Assembly (NCBI GenBank): GCA_030704615.1
Contig: CM060732.1
Span: forward strand, 11,224,001 to 11,284,000
Source of the DNA: Takakia lepidozioides
Lineage: Eukaryota; Streptophyta; Takakiopsida; Takakiales; Takakiaceae
Length of the DNA: 60,000 bases
Direction: 5' to 3'
The position numbers and the translations under genes were made by a program. This document shows positions 10,423 to 20,780 of the stretch, piece after piece. Each line of letters opens with the position of its first letter. Position 1 is the first letter of the stretch. Below the pieces are notes generated by a model. That model searched no databases and was not told the origin of the DNA. It worked only from the letters and a program-made list of their open reading frames with translations.

Positions 10423-11600
10423 GTCATTCCAGAGACTGTCATTGTTGGTCCATGTGTTTTACAACAATGCTATCAATATAAGACTCCTGGTTCGCATTGG
10501 AAGCTCAATCCCTGCAAGTTCATTGTGTGTGAAGCTCAAACTTGCGATTTGAAGGATCTTGTAGCCAAGTTCATTCAACCGGAAAGGAGAAATTCTGAAA
10601 GCTCCCAAATTTGATGTGGGCAAGCTTATGGAGGTAAGACTTAGATTCCCTCCTCTAATGTAAGTGTTGGATAAGTTTCATTTAGTGTCGACCTTCACTG
10701 CATATATTGGCTCTTTTCTTGGCTGGTTTCATATTTTCTTGGCTGGTATGCTGTTGGTTGGCTTCTTTCATTTCACGTGTGTAGTGGAAGGGGAGAAGTA
10801 CTTTCCTAAGTTCTGCTGCAACAATGTCTTTTTCCAGCCTAGATGTTTTCGATGGATACAAATTGAAGTGCTTTGAATGTTGCTGCAATACTATAATAAA
10901 GTGGAGGGTGCTGAATGCAGTTGGCCTTGCTTCGTGCAGGCATAATCCAGGGAAATGTGGACATAGCTGAAACCCCATGATAGCATTTCCGGAGGACGGT
11001 GTGGATGGCCTCACAATCCAGCATGCAAAATCCATGACAATGTGGAGCTGGCTGAATGGGCAAACAGGTTAAGTGGCGAACAAGCCACGTCACTGGTACA
11101 TAGTTGCATGCTTACATAGTACATGAAAACGTACTATATGTCATTCCCGAAATTGACCATGTTGGTCCATGTATTTTACAACAATGCTATCAATAAAAGA
11201 CCAATGGTTCGCATTGGAAACTCTATCCCCGTAAGTGGCTTGTGCGTGATGCTCAAACTTGTGATTTGAAGGATCTTATACCCCAGTTCATTGCAGAGGT
11301 CATTGGAAAAGACATTGAGAAGGCAACAGCCGTTATCTATAATCTACAGATCCCCTTCAATTTGATGTGGGAAAGCCGGCTGGCTGGAGGTCTAGTCTCA
11401 CTTTCACTCATCTAATGTCAGTGTTGTATCCATTGCAATGTGGAGATGTTTGAAACAACATTGGAGCATTTCCAGAGGATGGTCTGGAAGGCCTTTCGTG
11501 GCGTGTGCCGAATCCATGGCAAGAAAACATTGCAGGCAGAACCCATAGCAATGGTACCAGCACGGGTTGGTCCAAAGCCAATTGCAACAACAAATGAATA
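10423..11600. repeat. Diverged direct duplication with coding-like remnants
   Basis: About 165 bp at 10423-10590 is repeated at 11138-11310. Shared blocks include TTGGTCCATGT, TTTTACAACAATGCTATCAAT, GGTTCGCATTGGAA and GATTTGAAGGATCTT. Both copies translate to related peptides (QTCDLKDLVAKFI and QTCDLKDLIPQFI). A second pair of related strings follows each copy: GCATTTCCGGAGGACGG near 10984 and GCATTTCCAGAGGATGG near 11466. This suggests a longer duplicated gene fragment with an indel between copies. I do not recognise the protein. The last 140 bp to the TNP2 gene are plain. Confidence 0.6.
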
Positions 11601-11743
11601 AAGGGTGCTGAAAGGAAAGCACTCCATAATTGATCATAAAATCCAGTGTCCAAGCATGATATCTTAATGGGAATGCGAAGGGAGTGTTACCACCTTAAAC
11701 TATCATGCATGGTCTATAACTGGAGTGCACAAATCGCGCATAT

Positions 11744-14700
11744 CTAATCTTCATCATCCTCATCTATGTCTGGGTCACTACATGTATCACTGTCTTCATC
11801 ACAGACTTCATCTTCTCCAAGGGTTGGCTGAACATCATCACCACGTATACGGGGTGCTCGGAGGTACAAGGAGGCCACCTGCTCTGGAGTAACCGGTACC
11901 GCTCGGCTGCATGTTGGGCCATCAGTAACCACAGTCTCCTCTAGTCTTTGTGGGGCTAACAATCCTTCCACTTCCGCCACATCATCATTATCAATTGATA
12001 TGTCGCAGACCACTCTACGTGCTCGGGGGCTCTTCTCCAGGACGACTTTCCACCCCGGCTCCTTCACACAATCAGAAAAAAACACTTGATCAACCTGGCC
12101 AGGAAACACAAAAGGTTGCTCAGAAGGTGGAAGCATACGGTTAAAATTGACAAGTGTGAAGCCAGCATCATCCTGCTTCATTAACATAGGTTGACGACCC
12201 ACGCGACTCGCCCGTACCCACGAACACAAAAACACTATAGGCTGTGTTTGGCCATAGTCAATTTGCAAAATCTCCCTTATAAGACCCACATATCTTGTAG
12301 GTTCATCCATGTCATTGCCTGAATTGTTGGTAATGGGCTGGTGCTGGAAAACAGATGAGACTCCACAATCAAAAGACACCATACTTGTTGTGTTCATGCC
12401 GGGGGATATAACCCTGTAATGGTTACCATACGCTGTCATACTCTTGAATGACAGGGCAGTAAATGATGGAGGCCTTGAAAGATCCAGTAATTCCTCACGT
12501 GTTGTAGGATCAAGCCCATCTGATTGAATTGAGAGATGATCCCGTACACCTTGAGGGAGCCAAACAGCAAATGGAGGACAAGGATGCAAATCAGGAGGGT
12601 ACTGAATTGTCGTGGGATTGCTCATGCCTTCCAGCCCTTGCTCCTCACGAAACAAGCGTCGTCTGGCTTCTATCCGTGTGGACTCTGCTTCATATATCCT
12701 GTCACAATCCGAGGGTCAGCCAGGAGATTGACAAAGGTGGCGTGGGAGATTTGAAAAGACGCCATATGCCAACTAATGATAAATGACTAAAACTTGGAAA
12801 TCTGAATGTCAATGAAGTAGATTTCTTACCCCAACATGACTGATAGACGAGGATGGTTCTGAATGATGTACTCATGTACAATCTCACACAGGTCATTCAA
12901 TTTTCGGGCTTTAGAACTTCCTTCCACAACTTCACGTTCCACAGATTCTGCCTCATCTGCATCCCACACCCTTCGTACACTTCCATCAAATCCTGCCATA
13001 TACTCTGTGCAAAACCCCAATGCTTCTTCAAATTGGTATCCTTCTGCCATGCTCCCCTTGGGCCTTGCCATGTTTCTTACGTAGCCCTTCATATCTTTCA
13101 TTGCCCGCTCCATGGGGTACATCCAACGAGATGCTACGGGCCCGCATAAGTACAACTCATCCACTAGGTGAACAACCAGATGTGTCATCACATCAAAAAA
13201 TGATGGTGGGAACCTTCTCTATAAGACACAGAGTGAGAACTGCTTCAGTTCTCAATTCCTCATACTCTACAGGATTCACCACTTTTGCACACAACTTCTT
13301 AAATACACGACATACTCGCAAAATGGCCCTTCGAGGACCACTTGGCATGAGCCCACGGATAGCAAGCGGTATAATTTGCTGCATGAGCACATGATAGTCA
13401 TGTGATTTCATGCCTGACAACTTCTTCTTCACCACATGCTTTTTGAAAGCTGATGCGTAGCCTGTTGGCACTTTCAAGTTCTGCACAATCTCCAGAAAGA
13501 CTTGTAACTCAGCCTCAGTGAGGACATAAGGGGCAGGAGGCATAATTAACGTATCTGCTCTGTCAGGATCACGTTGTAGCCACAATTCCGGGCGCATCCC
13601 AAGTAGCTCCAAATCACGGCGAACTTTCAATGTGTCTTTCTCACCAAAGATAGTTTTAATAATATTTTCAGCCAAGTTCTTCTCGCAATGCATTGCGTCA
13701 AACGTGTGGCGGATGAGGAGACCCTACAAAATGAACACATAAGCAATTGAGCATTTACTCATCACAATTTAAATAGAAAACGCAAAAATGTACACAGCCA
13801 ATTTAAAGGCCATGAAGGAATTACCTCCCAATAAGGTAAGACATATAAAATTGACAATCGCTTAACTCCATGAGTTTTTACTGGGTCTGTCCTGCTATCT
13901 GGCGTCCCTCCGTTTTCCACCCATGCAGTGCGAGCTGTTGCAAGGTCCTTGATTTGTGTTCCAGTCTGCGTTTTTGGAGGAGTTCCATGCTCAGTAGCGC
14001 CATTGAACATTCTTGACCTTCTATATGGATGATTGCGGGCCAAAAATCTTCGGTGGCCTAGGAAAACAATTTTTCCACATGTGTGTAACTGCTGTGAAGT
14101 CACCCCGGGTCCACAAGCTGGACAACCAGCATAACCTTTCGTCACTTGACCTGAGAGCAAGCCATATGCAGGGTAGTCATGGATTGACCACATCAACATT
14201 GTCCTCAGTGTGAATTCGCGTTGACCACGAGGACGGGAAACATCATGAGCTGCAATCCCTCTCCATAGTTCCAATAGCTCTTCCACTAGGGGCATCAGGT
14301 AAACATCTACGTTGTCCGAGGTAACAGACTCCTTACCAGGAATCAGTAGCGCTAACATGACAAAGAACTTTTTGGTCATTAACCACGGAGGCAGATTGTA
14401 ATTGACCAAGAGAACGGGCCATGTGCTCCAACTTGTGGATTGAGCTCCGTAGGGATTTACACCGTCTAAGGCCAATCCAAATCGCAGAGATCGTGGCTCT
14501 GTAGCAAAATCCGCAAATGTGGTGTCAATGTGTCTCCATGCTTTGCTATCAGCTGGATATCGAACCAACCCATCCTGGCTCTTATGTCTGTCGTGCCATG
14601 TCATGAGGTTAGCGATCGATTTACATCGGTATATACGTTTCAACCTTGGAATGACAGGGAAGTGTCGCAATACTTTCTTGGGCACACTTCCACGACCTGG

Positions 14701-15083
14701 AATGTAACGGGAACTGCGGCACACTGGGCAAATGTCTACATTCTCATACTCCCCACGGAAGAGTACACAACCACGCTCACAGGCATGAATCATCGTGTAC
14801 TGCAATCCCATCTTGGCAATCATGGTTTTTGCTTCATAGTGAGTTTTCGGCAATGAATTCTCTTTAGGCAAAAAACTCTTACGCAACAATCCCAGAAGCT
14901 CATCCACAAATGCATTGGTGCACTTGTGGATAGTGCATGCGTTCAGCAACGTCAAAGTTGCTTGCAGCCGGCTGATGGAGCACCCTTCAAAAAGTGGACA
15001 TTGCGACGCTCGGAAGAGTTTATCATACTCGGGATCAACGTACAGGTGAGCATTCTCAGTTTGTTTTGCCTGAATTCAAGGAT
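11744..15083 (-). pseudogene. CACTA TNP2-type transposase (Transposase_21, DUF4218, DUF4216 regions)
   Basis: The minus strand opens near 15083 (LYVDPEYDKLFRASQCPLF). It continues through LLGLLRKSFLP, a CPVCRSSRYIPGRG zinc-like motif and LRFGLALDGVNPYG, all marks of TNP2. An intron at 13824-13724 (101 bp, GTAATT...TTTGTAG) splices to GLLIRHTFDAMHCEKNLAENI. A one-base frameshift near 13212 precedes PPSFFDVMTHLVVHLVDEL, the DUF4218 block. A second intron, 12829-12699 (131 bp), splices in phase to IYEAESTRIEARRRLF. The last exon carries the DUF4216-like segment (YRVISPGMNTTSMVSFDC) and an acidic tail. TNP2 is the catalytic transposase of CACTA elements. Apart from the single frameshift the copy is almost intact. 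Confidence 0.92.
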
Positions 15084-15147
15084 TTGCTGCTTGCTGCCTA
15101 TATGTATGTGTAATCACCCACATTGTACTGGGGGAATTTCTTTTCAG

Positions 15148-16312
15148 GGCAAGCACAAGCGCACTGGATCCACGATCCCTGCTGCTAGCAATGGAGATGG
15201 CGCCCACAAGAACGCAGGAGGTGGCCCTAACTCTCCCAACATTGTGGGTTCTGTGCCACCAGTACCCCCACCTTATTATGGTATGCCTCAGTACCCACAG
15301 TCTCGCACTCAGTATGGTCAGGGTCAATATGGTGCTCCTCCATATGGGCAGTATGGCGAGTATCCTCCTCCACCATATTTGCCACCCCCTAATAGCTATG
15401 GGGGTGGCAGGCCACCGGAATATCCTCCTGCTTATGGACAGTATGGCCAGTATGGTCCTCGGCCTTCTGGCCAACAACCATGGCCACCAGTCCCTACTTG
15501 GGAGGATCCTGCTTTGAATTCTCCTGAGCGCACGGAGGTCTCTGAAGGAGGGGAGGGTGCCGTTTCAAAGAATGATAGAACCAATGCTTTAAGGAGGGCT
15601 AATAGCTCAGCCAAAATTGAAGCTGCTAAGGTCAAAGAAGAGAGAATAGCTGCAGGTCTTCCTCCCACGGTGATTTTGACGAACCTCAAAGGAGCCCCGT
15701 ATGGTCAGACCCGGAATGTATGGCACGCTGCCCTTAAAGGACAGGCTTATCGCAAGCTAGATTGTTCCCTTGCCATCAACAACCAACCTGATGAAGTTGT
15801 ATACAAAATCAGAGATCACCTGGCTAAGCTATTTTCATATACGCCGCACGAGTTAAAAGACTTCCACCTAAAACAAACAATTGGCAGAATAATGAAGAGC
15901 CAGCGTTATGAAGCACACATTGCGTGGTTGGGTGGTAAGGGGAAACCCATTACTGTATCTGATGAGGTATGGAACAAGCTTGTAAGTTACTGGCAGACAG
16001 AGGTGTTCCACAAAGTGTCGGGCAACATGAAGAAGGCAAATGGTGCAATTCTGAATCCTACCAAGACTGGCCGTGGTGGGAAGGCAATGGTGGAAGCACG
16101 CTTGGTAAGTGGCATCATCACGACTCTGTATTTTGTTCCTCATTGAATTGCTATGTGTATATAGTCAGCCCTCACATTGCTTACTGACTTGTGGCATGGG
16201 TTTGTTTGTGGCATGGATTAATTTGTAGGAAACACTATCAGGGTGCCCTCCTACATTATATGAAATTCAAGAGGGTTCAGTGTCGCGGTTGTCAGCTGGG
16301 AGTGACAGGTGG
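15148..16312 (+). CDS. Second CACTA gene, first exons: Tyr/Gly/Pro-rich region and Transposase_24-like domain
   Basis: A clear exon runs from an acceptor at 15147 (TTTTCAG) to a GTAAGT donor after 16104. A small exon follows at 16229-16312. An upstream exon ending near 15043 with a GTGAGC donor is possible. The protein starts with a 120-residue low-complexity segment rich in PYGQYG, PPPPY and GGGRPP. A basic linker and a domain with VWNKLVSYWQTEVFHKVSG then KTGRGGKAMVEARL follow. The W...YW...F..KS..NK...N......GR pattern is that of plant Ptta/En/Spm transposase_24 proteins, likely DNA-binding accessory factors of CACTA elements. The gene diverges from TNP2, and the two 5' ends lie within about 100 bp of each other or overlap. 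Confidence 0.75.
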
Positions 16313-16485
16313 GTAAGTGTGTTTTCCACGTTTGCTAGAGTGGTTGCTGCATCATAGGTTGCTAGGGTTTTTTTCACGGCTTTTGGCCTGGGTTTTCTTT
16401 CCAATGGTTGTTCATGCTAGGTTTTTTTGGTTTGATTCATACTTGGGCAAGTTTTCATGGATTGGTAGGAGGGAAGTCTCGCATA

Positions 16486-17634
16486 TTCTACAGTAGTTGG
16501 CAGGATGGATGGCTTGGACAGACTGGTGGAATCACAAGGACGTGACATGGCAGAATTAAAATTACAGATGCAGAGTATGATTGAGTACCAGAAAGCCATT
16601 GTGACCAGATTGGGGATTAATCTACCAGGCGTAGGACCAGTGATATCTACGATGGATACGTCTGCTGTGACAGTATCAAAATGTTTGGAATCCCAATTTT
16701 AGACGGTAACCGGTGCTCACTCTAAGCCCTTATGTCTTCCTATCACTGATGATCTTTTGAATTTGACCGAGCAGCAACAGGATACAGGGAAGGCCAACTG
16801 TGAGGTACAAGTGGAAATTTAGCCCTTGCCACGTACAAAGGCAGTAGCAGTCCAGGGGGCAATGGTGACAGAGCCGCCGGGCACACCGGATTCTGGTATG
16901 CAGGTATGTGGGAGTTTAGATGGGGAGGAAGATGCAGACGGGGACAAAACAAACAAGCAAGTTGCTTTAATTTCTCCTGCTCACATGTTGAAGCCAAATG
17001 TCAGTTTACTTCCTGGACCAACGAGGAAGCATTTACTAATTCTGGACTTAAATGGTCTGTTATGTGAATCTTTTCATTCTGCTAATGGGCCTGCATCCCT
17101 TCCCAAAGGTTTTGTGGGGAAGATGTGTGGCAAGAAGATGGTAGTTTTGAGACCACGCTGTTATGACTTTTTGCAAAAGTGTTTTGAACACTTTGAGGTG
17201 GCGGTGTGGTCTTGTTGCCAAGCTCGCAACTTCTTCCCAATGGTGGACTATATTTTTGCAGCCCACACTAACCTGGTTTTCCAGTGGGATGCCTTCACTG
17301 TGACGAGGATCCAGTCCTCCCATGCCGTAAGGGGTCTGATTCAAAGCCATTATATTTCAAGAACTTGTCTACAGTGTGGGCAGACTGGCCAGAATGGACT
17401 TATGAGGACACTGTTTTTGTTGACGACACACCAAGAAAGGCGGCAAACAATCCTCCCTTCAGTGGGATTTTTCCAGAGCCATGGAAGGTGCAACCAGATT
17501 CACCAACTGATGAGTATCTAACAGAGGTGTTGTGGCATTTCTTGTGGAAGGCATCGAAAGCTGCTAGTATTCCCAAGTTTTTGGAGTCTCAGCCTGTTTT
17601 CGGACAACAACCATACAACACTGCTATTGTGAAG
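16486..17634 (+). pseudogene. Second CACTA gene, central exon with coiled-coil and FCP1/NIF-like HAD phosphatase domain
   Basis: One long exon follows an acceptor near 16480. It begins with a short coiled coil (MDGLDRLVESQGRDMAELKL). It then reads through two in-frame TAG codons (16700-16702 and 16820-16822) into an FCP1-like domain. The domain has HLLILDLNGLLCE (HAD motif I region, about 17029-17070), VVLRPRCYDFLQKCFEHFEVAVWS, and, after a frameshift near 17325, TYEDTVFVDDTPRKA (the DD motif). FCP1-type domains dephosphorylate proteins such as the RNA polymerase II CTD. Here the second Asp of DxDx(T/V) is Asn and the Thr is Leu, so catalysis is doubtful. The exon ends AATTGTGAAG at a GTACAA donor. 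Host capture of this domain by the element is inferred. Confidence 0.75.
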
Positions 17635-17854
17635 GTACAAACATTCTGACAGTGCTTCAGAGGCTACATTTTTGTGGGTTCATTCATTGCATTGCTTTCC
17701 TGGATGCTTCTCCTCGGTTGCTTGATTAATGCTAGGTTTTCTTTGCAGCTTTTCATGTTGGTTTTTTTTGTTTGATTCATACTTGGATTTTGTTTCTATT
17801 CACTATTCATGTTTGCTCATTGCTTTCCTGGTTGATCTCTGGTCTGTGACACAG

Positions 17855-18398
17855 GAACTTGTGACAAACCAAGGTGATATTGTCGACAAGCCGGTACAGA
17901 CGAGGGGCAAGAGTGTCGACCCGACGAGTAGCCCCCCAAAAGAGGTCTCACCACCACTGGAGACTGCAAATGGAGTAAGTCCAGGCCGTTGTCTTGTCTG
18001 TTATATTTTTTCCAACCTTGGGGCTCTCTTTAACTCGCAAATGTTGAGTGTCCTAGTCGTGTGTATGTCATGGGTTTTCACATCGTGTTCTTTTTAGTGT
18101 GGAGTTGGGATCACAGTTCAGGGTGGGTGACGAGGTTCGGCTGTTGGATGTGAACTCCAAACGCAAGAAATGTGGAGTAGGGCTGATTGTTGCTCTTCAA
18201 GGTGCTGTGGTGGGTTACGGGTACCCTGCTGTGCCCCTTGATTATGCCTGTGTGTACATCAAAGAGGCATGTGTCAGTAACACCCCTCTACCATATGTGA
18301 ATGGTGTTAGGAAACAGACCGAGTTGGGGCAGGTGGTTGGCCAGACAACACTTTGGAGTCTAAAGTTACTGAAACTTATGGAGCTGCGGAAGGGATAG
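17855..18398 (+). CDS. Second CACTA gene, last exons with TNP1/En/Spm-like C-terminal domain
   Basis: Exon 17855-17974 (acceptor ACACAG, donor GTAAGT) encodes a Thr/Ser/Pro linker. Exon 18098-18398 follows a TTTTTAG acceptor. It encodes FRVGDEVRLLDVNSKRKKCG, then VGYGYPAVPLDYACVYIKEA, then VVGQTTLWSLKLLKL before the stop. This V.L......A.G.L...V......V.V......LP.........TLW pattern resembles the small C-terminal domain of TNP1/En/Spm-like proteins (Transposase_23 / DUF8039 type). The domain naming is from pattern memory. The exon is open and intact. Confidence 0.65.
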
Positions 18399-18854
18399 TC
18401 AGTATTGCACTGTTTAACAGACTTCTTGATTCTAATAGCACTAGAACATACTAGCTACAACAATTCAGCCCATGTGTGGGCTTGCTTGTTTTTGGCTGGG
18501 CCTTTTGAGGCATGGATTTTTTGACCTTGTGGCTTTTGAGGTGTCCATTGGGATATTGGTCTCATTTGGATTTTTGTAATGTGATTTATAGGGCTTGTAT
18601 TGCCCTGTAGTTGACTATTTTCATTCTCCTTGTGGTTGATAGTATGCAGGAGGGATCCGTTCTGTTTTCATGTTGGAATTTCACCATGTAATGAAGATTT
18701 TAAATCATTTAATTCACTTTCATTTTAAATAATAATATTAAAAATAATACCATTAAAAAAAAATCCAAGGCTGCAATCTCCCTGTTCTTTTAAATATTAA
18801 ATGAAAACTAAAAATTAAAATATGAACATTAAAAATATAAACTATTTCGGAAAA
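18399..18854. other. 3' flank of the CACTA second gene; AT-rich
   Basis: No ORF of note. The last 150 bp are strongly A/T-rich with TTAAAAATAATA-type strings. This is probably the 3' UTR and internal spacer before the subterminal repeats. Confidence 0.5.
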
Positions 18855-19200
18855 CAATCTTGATGACACGTGACATCACTCTTGCTCAAACCAGAACCCG
18901 TGGCAGTATATGACACGACATTCTTTATCCATATTTTCACCACGTGTAAAGATCCGTAGTCATATATGCTAGTCATATATTTTGTCTGTGTGCCACATGT
19001 CACATCTCAAGTGCAACAGGTGTCCCGCTAATATCTCTCCATGTAGACATCCCTGTAGTCATATGAGCGAGTCATGTAGTTACCACGTGTGAAATCTGCC
19101 ATAGCACACGTGTCTCGGTAGTGCCTCTCCATGTAGGCATCACTGTGCAGACATGTAGTCATATGATCATGGCAAGAAGTCATGATGATGATGAAGCGTG
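18855..19200 (-). mobile_element. Right subterminal repeats of the CACTA element
   Basis: The reverse complement contains GATGCCTACATGGAGAGG, ATATGACTACATGTCTGCA and GACACGTGTGC, in at least two tandem units of roughly 110 bp. The same units occur in forward orientation at 23.77-23.96 kb, so the two are ends of the same family in opposite orientation. A clean TTGTAGTG terminus was not found here; the outer edge is probably lost near 19.2 kb. Confidence 0.65.
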
Positions 19201-19242
19201 TGCTTGAACATGAGAGGACTGTCTCGGCACTACAGCCACCAT

Positions 19243-19490
19243 CGTGCATATGCTTCCACTATTTTTGCCTTCTTGTTGTGCTTTCGGGAACCTTCGTTTT
19301 ATGGTTTGGTTCTATGTCATAAATATGGAAAATGCGGACATCTGTCGTCAATAACGTCCTCTACTTGTGATCCGTCATGATACGTTTAGCCCCTTCGTAC
19401 TGCATCCCTCATGAGAGCCTTCACAAGTTTAGTTCGTTAAAAGAACCCATGGGTAACATGGGCACGAAAATGGTGGAAGCGTATGCACAT
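19243..19490. repeat. Inverted repeat pair
   Basis: GTGCATATGCTTCCACTATT at about 19245 matches the reverse complement of a string around 19460-19487 (GTGCATACGCTTCCACCATT) with a few mismatches. The arms enclose about 190 bp. It may be a small foldback element at the edge of the CACTA insertion. The stretch from 19490 to 19790 has no recognisable gene. Confidence 0.5.
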
Positions 19491-19789
19491 GGGGGCGTGT
19501 ATTGTAGATTTCGTATCGGACGATGGGACTGTTTATGCGACCAAGTATAGCGGCTTGCATCCGTCGTGCATAAGTTGTGGAAAATGGTGGAGAATCTGAA
19601 GAAACCCAGCTTTGGCAGCACAAAAAAGCAATTCAAGTCGTCACGAAACACCATCCAGTCGTAAGATCCTCAAACATCCACACGCACCTGCTGAATGCAA
19701 ATGTCTGAGCCACGACGGGAGTAGGTGCAGAATCGGTACATTGTCGCATTTGCCAGGAGACAGACCAGGCTGAGACAATTGCATCTGCA

Positions 19790-20330
19790 AATGCGCGTCG
19801 ATGTTTGAGTCCGTTGTGTCGCGAGTCTGTTCATAGTGGGTCCGCTGGCCCGTCAGTGCTCCGAATATTCTCCTTATCGCGTGCATAACAGTCAATTTGG
19901 AGGCGGTATGCTGGAAGTCCGTCTGTTGGGATATCAGTCTGTCGTACTTGTGAATTTGTCAGTCTGTTGTGTCGGAAGTCTGTTGCACTAAGTCTGTTTG
20001 ACTTCTTATTTTCCCTCCGGTTAGTCTTTTGGCTTGTTCTCCCGCCAATCTGGCGAAACGTCCGTCTGTTGGACAGTTCTCCTCTATGGATATCAGTCTG
20101 TTGGACTGTGCATGCATCAGTCTGTTGTGCCGCGAGTCTGTTCGCAATGGGTGTGTTCGACTTTCCTGTTCTCCCCTTACTCTCTTTTGTCTTCATTCCG
20201 CTGGCAGGGAAGTGCCTCCAATATGAAGCCGCTTCGCCTCAGCAAAGCGAATAGTCCGCTGGACTGGCGGTCCGGTGGACTCTCGGCCCGATGGGAAATG
20301 AGTCTGCTACACTTGCGAGGACCGTGGATG
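19790..20330. repeat. GTCTGTTG(G/T) motif array upstream of the zinc-finger/SIM gene
   Basis: Units such as CAGTCTGTTGTGTCGG, AGTCTGTTGGACAGT, CGAGTCTGTTC and AGTCCGCTGGACTGGC recur about 20 times. This is the same motif class as in the MULE transposase and ULP1-like introns. The rest of the stretch to 20780 is the 5' flank of the next gene, ending in a likely acceptor TCTGCAG just before its ATG at 20781. Confidence 0.7.
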
Positions 20331-20780
20331 AATTTAGTACGATGCGTTCGTTCGGTGGACGTATACAATGCGACAAGGCGGATAGTTAGCGCCTGTGAAA
20401 TCGCGCCACGTTGGCAGTGCCATGCCCGCTTTCCCCCTTCTACTTCTATTTTCTTCTCATGTTCCCTGTGCGATCGACTCCATTCTCTTCGCGCCTGTTT
20501 CTTCGCACTGTTTTGCACTGTTTTGTTTTCCTCTTTGCGTTTCCATCACCGTAACAAAAGACGACCGTTCTTAACCAGGTGTGGAGAGTCGCGGTGAGCT
20601 GCGAAGCGTCGCAAACACGCTCGCCTTCGTAACAACTCGAAGTTCATCAGCTCGGTGAGGTTCTCACTTGCTGCGGTGTTTCCATTCCATTCTGTGTCAT
20701 CTTCTTTCTTAGGGTGAGTCTTTTCATAGGACTTCTATCTGTCGCTCATTGTCCTTGCACCTTCGTTTCATTCTGCAGCG

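Noticed and set aside
14926-15043. Start of a 406-codon plus-strand ORF as the true start of the CACTA second gene
   Set aside because: These codons are the exact antisense of the conserved TNP2 N-terminus and end at a GTGAGC donor-like site. The conserved protein begins at the acceptor at 15147; the true first exon is unresolved.
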